This document shows positions 1 to 10,562 of a DNA stretch of 64,000 nucleotides, in pieces. The first letter of the stretch is position 1. The number at the start of each line of letters is the position of its first letter. Position numbers and translations under genes: made by a program. The stretch comes from Pogostemon cablin (taxonomy: Eukaryota > Streptophyta > Magnoliopsida > Lamiales > Lamiaceae): contig CM042955.1 in assembly GCA_023678885.1 (NCBI GenBank), forward strand, positions 39,647,088-39,711,087. Reading direction: 5' to 3'. The notes under the pieces are model-generated. The model was not told the origin of the DNA. It did not search any database and saw only the letters and a program-made list of their open reading frames with translations.

Positions 1-655
1 ATATCTGGATGCATGAACAGTGGGTATCAACGTAACCCGGAACAAGAATGATGAACTGTGGTAAGACATATATAAAGTGCCTGAGAAGGACTGGAAATTA
101 TATGTGGACTTACTGGACAAATTCACTGCTTCTTGCGGATTACGTAGATTCGGATTTTTTAGTAAGATTGGACGGTAGTAAATTCACCTCAAAGGTTATA
201 TGTTTAATCTTAGGAAGTAGAGTCATAATGTGGAGGAGTGTTATATAGAAATATATTTCAGACTCCAGACTCCATCATGGAAAGATGATGAATTGGAGCC
301 TATGAGGCAGCCAAAGTATCTATATGACTCTAGAGACTTCATGATGGACTTTGAAGTGTTTCTAAGTTTGCCCAAGGTAATCACAATTTACATTGATGAT
401 ATTTGTGCAGTTGCAAACTTGAAGAAATCACAAGTCCATAAGGCAATTAAACACATGGAGCGCGAGTACCACCTGTTACGAGAAATCGTATGATGAGGGA
501 AAGGTTGTTGTCGCCTAGATTGCATCGGATGATAACCTAGTAAACCATTTACAAGGACCTTAAGGCGAGAGCTTTTAATGGTCATGTAGTGGGAGTAGGA
601 ATCAGATGTATGGCAGAAGACATGACAGCATAGTCTTTTAGTATAAGTGGGAGAT
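1..655 (+). pseudogene. 3' end of copia pol (RNase H), first unit of tandem C1
   Basis: This is the end of a Ty1/copia polyprotein, entering from the left edge. Positions 230-493 read as a degraded RNase H C-terminus: IYIDDICAVANLKKSQVHKA followed by KHMEREYHLLREIV matches the usual copia pattern (Y-DNSGA, then KHIERxYHLIREIV). In normal copia RNase H the DNSGA aspartate is catalytic; here the run reads DDICA. Several stops lie upstream. The segment ends with a purine-rich tract (about 641-655) directly before an LTR. It is nearly identical to 21099-21753, so it is the end of a sister unit. Not functional. Confidence 0.85.
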
Positions 656-1852
656 TGTTGGATTGTATACTAAAAGTCTAGCTTTAGTATGAACAATGTC
701 ATAACAATATTTGAAATGAGAATCATTGATCAAATGATTGCATCTTATAATTTATTTTATATGCATGATGCAATAGTCCATTTACTTTATACTGTAGATA
801 ATATGTTGTGCGACAACACGCAGAAGATCATATTATCGGTTTCCTTATAAAGTATAAACAGATGCTCACAACTGAGATAGACGGGGACTCTCTATCGGTA
901 TGGTTGTAGTGTGGTTTGGTATTAGCTTGTCTTGGCTATAGAATCACATTAGTGCACTTGTGTGTATTGAGCAGGACCGCCTGAGATCGTTGGACTTATA
1001 CTGACTTATAGAAGAACTTGATCTCTGTTATTATGAAAGTTCGTACTCTTAATTCCTATACAATAATCTCGACACGTAGGGCAGTATGTATTTCTTTGAT
1101 TCATCAATGGGTGAGATTTAAAAGTATTAAATCAATAAACTCGGTGAGTTGGGAAGTAGTGCTGTCTCTATGGTGTGCTGTTGATTGTAGAAGGAATCTA
1201 TGTCCGTTATAGATTGATGTGTCCCCTTGAGGAGCTCATAAGGTTTATCATGTAAATCTTGCAAGTGGATTAATTTCCGGCATGATAATAAGGTTGAGTG
1301 GTACTACTCTCGGATGAGATATTAATTAATTTGAGTTGTCAGTAACTTAATTAATTAATGGGCATTGTATATCTTAAACATGGGGAGACTATCGGGCTTA
1401 TAATAAGAAGGAGCCCGGAACATAATTTTGGGATTGGACGGGTAGTGCAGTAATAATATTTTAGTGGACTATATTATTATTATTGGATTTAATTAAAAGC
1501 TTTGGGCTAAGCTTGGTTAATTAAATTCAATTGAGGCCCAGTCCAATTTCTCCTCCTGGTCCCTACTGTAGCCCAAGTATATAAGTCATCTCGGCTCATG
1601 TTAACCCTAAGTCTGTGCCTCATATGACATACGGGAGACAACAGAGAGCAGATTGAGAGAACTCTGGGGATTGTTGACCACCCAATACTAGAGTTGACTT
1701 TGGGACATACGGTAGAAGATCAGAAGTGTTCTCTGCAGCGATTCATCCTCTACATCAACCCAGAAGTATGGTAAACATATTTTATTGCTTCCGCTGATTG
1801 TTTGCCTGTTATCCTAACGATCACGTTGATCCACAAGATCCAATTGCCAACA
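656..1852 (+). repeat. Copia LTR shared by two tandem C1 units
   Basis: A 1197-bp LTR starting TGTTGG and ending CCAACA. It is preceded by a polypurine tract and followed by an initiator-tRNA-Met primer site. It therefore serves as 3' LTR of the unit on the left and 5' LTR of the unit on the right. The second copy is at 21754-22951, with only scattered differences. Confidence 0.9.
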
Positions 1853-1854
1853 TT

Positions 1855-1866
1855 TGGTATCAGAAC
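1855..1866 (+). other. Primer binding site, initiator tRNA-Met (C1)
   Basis: TGGTATCAGAAC lies two bases after the LTR end. It matches the complement of the 3' end of plant initiator tRNA-Met except for one base (usual TGGTATCAGAGC). Confidence 0.85.
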
Positions 1867-2719
1867 GTTGGTTTCATGGTGAAACGTGAGACGTTAGATT
1901 GGGGTTGTTTGTGATTATATGATTAATTGATTTGATCTGGATATAATCGCATGTTTTATGAGCCATTCTTGTGTTCCTTATCGTGATAGTAAGCATGTGT
2001 GAAAGGGACTGTATATGTGTTATTTCCTTGGTGTTTCTCCATGTATATGGTGTGTGTTTTTTTTGTGGATTGTCAACACACACAATACTTGAAACACATC
2101 TGCTATACACACGACTGCACGATGAACAACGGATGGCATGGCTTAATACTCTCGCGCGACCACTATGTGCTGGACGGAGAAAGATTCATGGTGAGTCGAA
2201 ATGGACCAATTGGTTGGCAGCGGGTGGTGAGTAATGGGCGGCAAGGATTCAGGTGACCGCTTCGGCTGGACGAGGCTGGAGCAGGCGGCGTCGACGGATT
2301 CCAAGCTAGACTGTAACTGCCGCCGCTTGCTGGTGTGTAGGCGGTGACGCTCTATTGAGGGAGAGCTCCGGCTGGGCGATTCAAGATAGATCCAGGCGGA
2401 TCAGGGCAGATCGACGCAGATCCGGTGGCACTGCTGGTGGCTGTCGACACGAAGAATCGTGCAACTGACGGAGTGCTGGCTGGCGGTGCTGGGTGTCATG
2501 GCTGCTGAATCTCTGTTGCACGGCTGGCGGCGGCAAGGTCAGCGATGGCAGGTGACTGGAGAGACGTCGAGCGGCCTCAAACCTGAAAGAGGCCGAGTCA
2601 AAGCAGATGCGCTGCTGGTGTCGGCAAATCCCGATCGACGGCGTACTGGGCAGTGGCAGCCTTGGGCAGCACAATCCGTAGCGGATCCCGTCCGGTGGGC
2701 TGAAGGCGTTCATGCCGTG
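1867..2719 (+). other. C1 non-coding leader, part 1
   Basis: The sequence between the copia primer site and the E1 insertion. It starts AT-rich and becomes GC-rich after about 2110. Open frames overlap on both strands with no recognisable domain, so I do not call a gene. It continues at 16670 after E1. Confidence 0.6.
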
Positions 2720-2724
2720 AGCAG
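2720..2724. repeat. Target site duplication of E1, left copy
   Basis: AGCAG, immediately before the LTR start TGATGAG. It is repeated at 16665-16669 and is the standard 5 bp for Ty3/gypsy integrases. Confidence 0.95.
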
Positions 2725-2938
2725 TGATGAGTGTGTAAATTCATAAGTTTGGCGCTATGTTTTGTGCTAGTTTTGGAGAGTTTTGATGTGGAAATAGGTG
2801 GAAAACCTATATATATTGTGAATTAGCATGAATCAGGTGTTAGTGGAGCTATTTGAGTGTTTTCTTAGCAAAAACGGAGTGAAAGAGCCAAGAATCGAAG
2901 AGACGGAGTCGAAGCCACGCGAACCGCCCAAGAATTAG

Positions 2939-3285
2939 GTGGGTTCGACCTGGCTGGAGGAGGGTTCGACCTCTCCAGTAGGTCGAACCAACGTTGCTGA
3001 ACGTGCAGAGATGGATTCGACCACGACTCGGCTGGTTCGACCTGGCCATCAGGTCGAACCATGGTCGAACCAGTTTGCAAGAAAGAGGATTCGACCACGA
3101 CGTTTGGGTTCGACTTGCAAGTTGGTCGAATCGGGAGCGGGAGTCGTCCAGTGCTGAGGTTCGACCTGGGTTCGACCAAGGCCTAAGTGGTTCGACCTAT
3201 CCAGAAGGTCGAACCGGTGCAGAATTCTTCCAGTAGCGGGGTTCGACCTGGGGTTCGACCTGTTTGACGTGGTCGAACCTGCGTG
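2939..3285 (+). repeat. Inverted-motif array in E1 5' LTR
   Basis: About 17 half-sites of GGTTCGACC (forward) or GGTCGAACC (reverse) within 350 bp, separated by 8-25 bp of less conserved sequence. Typical order is two forward then one or two reverse sites, so each unit can fold on itself. The same motif recurs at 6083-6505 and 11042-11420. Confidence 0.9.
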
Positions 3286-3374
3286 CGAGAACTTACCTTA
3301 TCCAGATTTTCGAGGCCGAAACGCGTGAGATCACTTAGAAAGCCCATTCCAAGCCCTAGAGATGTGATTACAAG

Positions 3375-3383
3375 TATAAAAGG
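3375..3383 (+). promoter_or_regulatory. TATA box of E1 5' LTR
   Basis: TATAAAAGG after TTACAAG. The same context occurs in the E1 3' LTR (about 15667) and in both E2 LTRs (23632, and TATAAAAAGG at 29595), which supports it as the LTR core promoter. Transcription start is inferred about 30 bp downstream. Confidence 0.7.
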
Positions 3384-4378
3384 AGGCTCATACAGAGAAT
3401 AAAGGGAGCTTTTGATCGTCAATCGTAAGAGAGACAAGAGTAGAGGTGGTGATCCATCCGGAGGGCTGTGACAGAGGTTCGCTGAAGGTTCAAGTAAGAA
3501 TGATCAATCTAACCATGATTGTTCCTAGATCAATCATGGGCTAGAACCACCTTGGTAGTTCTAGGGTTATGAAAGTTTCATGATGTAATTCGTGTTTCGT
3601 GTGTAAAACTCCGTACAACACTACCTGTGGTTTGTTTTATATAAGATTGCATATTTAATCCATACTCATAGTCGTTTTGTGCATCAATGATCGTTGTGTA
3701 GAGTCTGAATACATAACATGGTTATTGATTGAGTGCGTTCACTACTGAGCAGGGTTTATTGTTATAATTCTAAGTGAAGGGATTCCGAAGTATTATTAGA
3801 GCTGTCTTATATGAATATTCATGAATTGAATTAAATTCGGATTGATGAATATGATGAAGAGTATAACTTTATAGTACCTAAAAAGGGAGATCAAATCGGG
3901 TTAGATTCTAGACGTAGAAGATAATTGATTATGATAGTGCCTAAAAAGGGGGGTGAAGCATATTTCTTGCTCCGATGTTATTCACACGTGTCAAGTGCAT
4001 ATTTACTTGAGTCTATAGAGTAAACTTGCATGGTCTAGTGATGCGTCCACAAACCACAGGGCAGAGTCGGACACCATCACATGAAAATATGAATTGCTAG
4101 TGAAATTGGATGACCCAACGAACTACCTATTATTCTTATTGATCACAACTCACTTCTCTCTACTCTTTGCTATTTCTTTTGTTATTTCGATTAGAAGTTA
4201 TTATCCATTAAACCTATTCAACTACCAAACATAGTCTAAATATACTAGAGGAATACAAAAATTGATATTTATCCGTCCTGTGGGTTCGATATTGTAACTT
4301 GGTCATCTTCGCGACTACAATTGATATCCTTATACTTGAGGATTAATTTGTGTGTTGAGAAAACCCCTATCAAGTTCT

Positions 4379-4396
4379 TGGCGCCGTTGCCGGGGA
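4379..4396 (+). other. Primer binding site, tRNA-Asp (E1)
   Basis: TGGCGCCGTTGCCGGGGA, six bases after the LTR end. It is complementary to the 3' end of plant tRNA-Asp, the usual Athila primer. Confidence 0.9.
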
Positions 4397-4486
4397 CGGC
4401 GTAAAATATTTTTTTTTGTATTATTTCTAGTTTATTAGGACTATTTACCTTGTTTTATTGTTTTCTTTCTTATTCATTTTAGGTGT

Positions 4487-6874
4487 ATGCTCACAAGATC
4501 AAAGAAAGGTAATCTTGAACCGTATAATCCTGAGATTGGAGCATCATCAAGAAAGAAGAAGAAGAAGAAGAGCAAGGCAAAGACAATAGACCCAACTGAA
4601 GCTCTGAATTTTGGAGTCGAGGTTGACGAGCAGATTTCGCAAGTGATTGAGGCTACAACTGAAGTTAATTTGGAAGTAGAAACAATCAACATGGCAGCGA
4701 ATCCGGATAATCTAGCCATCCGAGAGGTTTTCAGAAATAATGGGGCTGGAAATTATGAGCTTTTAGGAGCAAGGGGAACTAACACAGCGTTCGATCTTCA
4801 TCCCGCTCTTATTAGCATGATAGAAAGAAACTCCTTTTCAGGAGGGTCATTCGAGGATCCGCAGCAGCATCTGAACAAGTTCTTGGGCTATGCAAGTACT
4901 CAAAAAGACGTAGGGGAACATGAAGATGCTAGGAAGATCCTTTTGTTCAAATTCTCGCTTACTGAAAATGCGAGGGATTGGTATGATAATATTAATGCAG
5001 CTGAGTGCACCACGTGGGAGCAATTGAAGTTAAGGTTCTTGGAGAGGTATATGCCACCTTCGAAGGTATTTAAGATGAAGAAAGATATTAACCAATTTGC
5101 TATCAGTGGAGGTGAGAAATTTCATGAAGCGTGGGATAGAGTCAAGGACATGCTCAGGAAGTGTCCTCAACATGGGTTATCTAAAGCCCAATATATCAGT
5201 ATATTCTATAATGGATTGGACTGTGAATCAAGAGTGCTACTTGATGCTTCTTCTAATGGAGCATTGCTTACAAAGTCATCCGTTGAGGCCGAGAGATTGT
5301 TTGAAGACATATCGATGAATTCGAGGGATTGGCCTACTGATAGAGTTAGAGGTACGTATGTTCTTGGAAAGGTAGCTCAGGTTGAACACGCAATAGTGAA
5401 AACTAAGAGAGAGGATGAGATCGTTTCGAGCTTGTCCAATATCAACAAGCTACTTGAGTCTCAACAAAAGCAGATCAGCGAGATATTTCAACGAGTGCCA
5501 ATCATGCAGCAAGAGATGATGAATAATGGAACCATCCAAGACGAATTGGAGGAAACAAATTATGCCATGGGTCAAAGTATTCAAGGAACGAGGTACCTAA
5601 ATCAAGGAAATCGGAACTACCAAGGGAACTATCGAGGGAACTTTAATAATTGTGGTCCCTCTGGTAGTTATCAACAGCAACCAATGAGGCCTGAATTTTC
5701 ATGGAGCAATACAAACAATGCAGTGCAACTTCCGATGGGTGTTGATCCGAGAGAAAAGGTGGAAGAAGGGAAGCCTGGTTTCGAGGATACTGTGAACCGG
5801 TACATGGTAAAGAATGATGAAAGAGTGAACCGCCTTGAGGCAAAGCTTGAGAAAAAGATTGATGATTACCACAGAGATTTGTCCACTCAAGTGAAAGATC
5901 TCACATTATTGATGGGTACAATTGCAGAGAATGTGAACACATTGACTCAAACTGTAGGAAAAGGGAAGTTTCCATCTCAGAGTATAGAGAATCCGAAGTC
6001 GTGTAATGCCATCACACTGAGGTCGGGAACGCAGTACGAGGGACCGATGAGGCCGGAATCAAAGTTGGAATTTTCTAAGCCTCGGTTCGACCAGAATTCA
6101 GAGGGTTCGACCTAGCATACAGGTCGAACCCAGGTCGAACCTCATCGTCCAGAGCACTCTGTTTTGACACAGGAGCGGTTCGACCAACACGCAGAGGGTT
6201 CGACCAACTTTTCAGATCGAACCCAGGTCGAACCTCATCGGCCAGAGCACTCTGTTTTGACGCAGGAATGGTTCGACCACGATCAAAATGGTTTGACCAA
6301 CTCTTCAGGTCGAACCCAGGTCGAACCGAAGGATAGAGATTATACAGTGAAGAGGTTCGACCAAGGGGGCAGTGGTTCGATCTCCAATGCTGGTCGAACC
6401 CAAGTCAAACCTCCGGAGCAGAATGAGATCAGTCTTCCAGGAGAGAGGTTCGACCAATACACTCCTGGTTCGACCTCTCAACCTAGTCAAACCCTAGTCG
6501 AACCTCGCCGAGATGTTTTGTTTGATGCACCTGTTGTTCCTTTTGATGTTGATGCAACTCCAGTGGTACGGAATGAGCAAAGTACAGACATAATAGCTGA
6601 GAAAAAATGGGAAAGTGCTAAGCGATTAAGAGCCGAAAAGGAGAAAGCGGAGAAGGTTGATCGTGATGAATGGGGGATTCCTAAAACAAAGATACCTCCA
6701 CCGTTTCCCTACAAGCTAGTGAAGAAGGGGTTGGAAGAAAAGTTCATGAAGTTTTCAGAGATAATGAATAAGATAAGCTTGAACATCCCTTTTTCAGAGG
6801 CAATCATGGAGATGCCATATTATTCTCGATTCCTTAGACATATTGATAAAGAAGCAAAGCTTAACCGGAGTTGA
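4487..6874 (+). pseudogene. gag: E1 gag plus linker, broken by one in-frame stop
   Basis: Capsid-forming Gag of an Athila element. The start ATG is 90 bp after the primer site. Residues 1-30 are basic with a lysine run (KKKKKKSK). The Athila gag core begins near residue 103 (FDLHPALISM), followed by ARDWYDNI (about 162) and KCPQHGLS (about 225). An N/Q/G-rich stretch follows, but I see no CCHC zinc knuckle. A TAG at 6113-6115 interrupts the frame; the same frame then stays open to 6874. The linker (6083-6505) is built from the TTCGACC array and reads as a repeated peptide (RFDQ...GST...GRTQVEP). The conserved WGIPKTKIPPPFPYKLVKKG block follows before pol. The frame break to pol lies at 6843-6874. 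Confidence 0.88.
6083..6505 (+). repeat. Inverted-motif array inside E1 gag/protease linker
   Basis: About 20 half-sites of the same TTCGACC/GGTCGAA motif as in the LTR, in clear forward-forward-reverse-reverse units of roughly 85 bp, about five units. Because the unit stays nearly in phase, the array is translated as a peptide repeat. The in-frame stop at 6113-6115 lies in the first unit. Confidence 0.9.
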
Positions 6875-9800
6875 AACGGTAAACTTATCTGAGAATTGTA
6901 GCTCAATTATTCAAAAGAAGTTGCCACCAAAGATGAAAGATCCGTGGAGCTTTACTATTCTATGTGAGATCGGGAAGGGGCCAGCACGGCGAGCTTTGTG
7001 CGATCTAGGGGCAAGCATCAATTTGATGCCGTTGTCCATCTTTCAGAAGCTTGGTTTGGGGGAGCTGACCCCGACAACTGTTGCTCTCCAATTGGCAGAT
7101 AGATCAATGACGTTTCCGAAAGGTATTGTTGAAGATGTTCTTGTAAAGGTGGAGAAGCTAGTCTTTCATGTGGATTTCCTTGTACTAGAAATGGATGATG
7201 ACAAGGATAATGTTCCTTTAATCTTGGGGAGGCCATTCCTTGCTACAGCTGGAGCTATGATAGATGTTCGGAAGGGAGAACTGAAGTTGAGAATGGACAA
7301 AGAAGAAGTTCTTTTCAATTTGGACAAAGCAATGAAGATGCCAATGGAGTCCCAATGTTATAGTATTGACGTGGTGGAGGAGATTGTGAAGGAGGATATG
7401 TCTCTAATCTTGTCGAAGGATCCTCTAGAGACATGTTTGATGGAGTCTCTTACTTATTCCACTACGGAGCTTGACGGACTTTCTAACGAGGTATGTATTG
7501 AATTTCTTGAAAACTTACTTGCTTTGGGTGATGACAGGTTTGCATTGGAAAGAAATAAAGTGGAAGAAGTCAAATGGACCAGGAAATACTTGCCTTTGGA
7601 TAACGAAAACACTCCAGTGGAGAAAAGAAAAGAGGAGTTGAAACCATTGCCGGATCACTTGAAGTATGCTTTTCTTGGTGATAATGCACAATATCCGGTA
7701 ATTGTATCTTCTTCCCTTAATGATGATCAACTTGAGGAGTTATTAGATGTCTTAAGGAAGTACAAGTCTGCAATAGGGTGGTCACTTGATGATTTGAAAG
7801 GTATTAGTCCTTCATATTGTATGCATCGGATTAGGTTGTTGGATGAAGCCAAAGCTAGTGTTCAGAATCAGCGTAGGGTGAATCCCGCAATTCAAGAGGT
7901 GATAAGGAAGCAAATTCTTACGTGGTTGGATGCTGGAATTATATATCCTATTAGTGATAGTCCCCATGTGAGTCCATTGCATGTAGTTGCTAAGAAGGGG
8001 GGCATGACTGTAGTGAAAGCTGAGGATGGAGAAGCTATAGCCACGAGAATTCCTACGGGATGGCGTACATGTGTGGATTACATGAAATTAAATAAGAACA
8101 CGTGTAAGGACCATTTCCCTCTTCCGTTTATGGATCAAATGTTGGATCGTCTTGCAGGGCATGAGTTTTATTATTTCTTGGATGGATACTCGGGGTATAA
8201 TCAAATCATGATTGCTCCCGAGGATCAATAAAAGACCACTTTTACTTGCCCCTACGGGACCTTTGCTTTTAGGAAGATGCCGTTTGGATTGTGTAATGCG
8301 CCTACTACTTTTCAGAGATGTATGATGGAGATTTTTGATGGTTTGATAGAGAAGATCATGGAAGTATTCATGGACAATTTTTCAGTCTTTGGTTCTTCTT
8401 TTGATATGTGTTTGTCTAACCTTGCTGTTGTTTTGAAGAGGTGTCAAGAAACTAATCTTGTCTTGAATTGGGAGAAGTGTCACTTCATGGTGAAGGATGG
8501 GATTGTTCTTGGGCATCATGTTTCCGCCAAGGGATTACAGGTAGACCGTGCTAAAGTGGTGGCAATTGAGAAGCTTCCACCACCGACCAATGAAAGAGGA
8601 GTGCGGTCCTTCCTTGGACACGCCAGTTTTTACAGGAGATTCATTAAAGACTTCTCAAAATACTCTAAGCCCTTATCTCATTTACTTGAAAAGGATATTC
8701 CTTTTGTGTTTAATGATGAGTGTCTAACAGCTTTTCAAGTTTTGAAGGAGGCGCTTATTACTGCCCCTATATTGATCACACCGGACTGGACTCAACCGTT
8801 TGTACTTATGTGTGATGCAAGTGATGTAGCATTGGGTGTAGTGCTTGGGCAGCTAAGGGAGAAGAAGTTCTGCGCCATTTACTACGCGAGTAAGACTTTC
8901 GATGCGGCACAGAAAAATTACACGGTAACTGAAAAGGAGTTTTTGGCTGTTGTGTATGCATTCGATAAGTTTCGTCAGTATTTGGTTGGCATGAAGACGA
9001 TTGTGTATACGGATCACTCAGCGATTCGTTATCTAAGGGAGAAGAAGGAGACGAAGCCTAGGATCATAAGGTGGATCCTACTACTGCAGGAGTTTGACTT
9101 GGAGATCCGGGATAAGAAAGGAACAGAAAATGTGTTGGCAGATCACTTGTCAAGGTTGGAGACTAGGGAGCATTGTGATAATTCTTTCGAGTATATTGAA
9201 GAGATGTTCCCTGATGAGAAGATCATGGCTGTGGCTGTTGAAGGTACCGAGCGAGCATGTGTGGTTACAGCGCAAGGTATGGATCCATGGTACGCGGATT
9301 ATGTTAATTACATTGTCATTGGTGAAATTCTAAGGGATCTCAATCGATATCAACTTGCGAAATTTCGTAGGGAAGTTGAGACATTTATATGGTATGATCC
9401 GTTTGTTTATAAGATTTGTACAGATTCTATTATCCGAAGATGTGTACCCGAGATGGAAATGGAAAGTGTGCTTGAGTTCTGCCATGCACAACCGAATGGG
9501 GGGCATTTCGGAGCGCAAAAGACTGCAGCTAAGGTACTTAAATCCGCTCTTTATTGGCCTACATTGTTTAGAGATAGTGAGATCTATGTGGCGTCTTGCG
9601 ATAGATGTCAGCGCATGGGTAATATAGGTAGGAGAGATGAGATGCCATTGCAGCCTAGCACAGTCGTGGAGATATTTGATGTATGGAGGATCGATTTTAT
9701 GGGGCCTTTTCCCCCGTCGAATGGGTTTCTCTACATTCTTCTTGCAGTGGATTATTTTTCGAAGTGGGTGGAAGCAATTCCTACTCGTGTTAATGATTCG

Positions 9801-10562
9801 AAAGTTGTTTTATCTTTCCTGAAGAAACATATTTTTGCCTATTATGGAGTTCCGAGAGCATTAGTTAGTGATGGAGGTTCTCATTTCGTCAATAAATTTC
9901 TGGAGAAGGTGCTTAAGGATTATGGTGTTAAGCATAGGGTTACTACACCCTATCATCCGCAAGCGAATGGGCAGGCAGAGGTCTCCAACCATCAAGTAAA
10001 GTAGATTCTGGAGAAAGTGGTAGGAACTAATAGAAAGGATTGGGCTATGAAGCTTGATGATGTGTTATGGGGGTTCCGGACCGCTTACAAGACGGTGTTA
10101 GATATGTCACCGTATCAAATTGTCTATGGGAAGCTGTGCCACTTACCTGTAGAAATTCAACACAAAGCGTTTTGGGCTTTGCGTCGCTTGAACTTGACCC
10201 TTAAGGATGTAAAGGAGTTGAGGATAACTCACATAAATCAATTGGATGAGTTTAGGAGTCGTGCTTACAAGAATTCAGAGATTTATAAGGAAAGAATGAA
10301 GAGGTGGCATGATTCTAAGATTTCATACAAGGAGTTCAAGCAAGGAGATGAGGTACTACTTTTTAACTGTCGTTTGAAGCTTTTTGCAGGCAAGTTGAAG
10401 TCTAAGTGGACGGGGCCGTTCATGATTCATCGAGCCTTATGAGGGGGGAGTTATGAGCTTATTGACAAAGATGGAGACGTTATCATGGCGAATGGGCATC
10501 GATTGAAGCATTATAGGTCGCCAGATGATGCGTGTGTCATTTTTTATGATACCTTGTTCTGA
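6843..10562 (+). pseudogene. pol: E1 pol: protease, RT, RNase H, integrase; three in-frame stops
   Basis: Replication polyprotein, shifted one frame from gag. The protease has DLGASINLMP (near residue 53) and ILGRPFLATAG (near 127). The RT shows YFLDGYSGY (near 443) and FMDNFSVFG (near 508); the family norm is FMDD, so one catalytic aspartate is now asparagine. RNase H has CDASD, EKEF, TDH and ADHLSR. Integrase has the HHCC zinc region (about 9478-9610) and the D, D, E triad in IDFMGPF, SDGGSHF and GQAEVSN. The C-terminal region ends near 10562 (HRLKHYRSPDD). Stops at 8229-8231, 10002-10004 and 10440-10442 each sit in otherwise continuous homology. About 1240 codons. Dead through the stops and the RT change. 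Confidence 0.93.

Larger units (their letters stand above)
2725..4372 (+). repeat. E1 5' LTR
   Basis: 1648 bp, from TGATGAG to CCTATCA. It contains a dense TTCGACC/GGTCGAA array (2939-3285), a TATA box (3375) and two TAGTRCCTA-type motifs (about 3872-3887 and 3934-3950). It is near-identical to 14998-16664. Confidence 0.95.

Noticed and set aside
2110..2746. Opposed open frames of about 100 codons as host genes
   Set aside because: Overlapping open frames on both strands reflect high GC; no recognisable protein; lies in the copia leader.
2939..3285. Regularly spaced short repeats, reminiscent of a CRISPR array
   Set aside because: Sites are 9 bp, in both orientations, with uneven spacing, inside a plant LTR; no cas genes and a plant context.
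6164..6874. A separate 236-codon gene
   Set aside because: It is in the same frame as gag and continues it past the single stop at 6113-6115.
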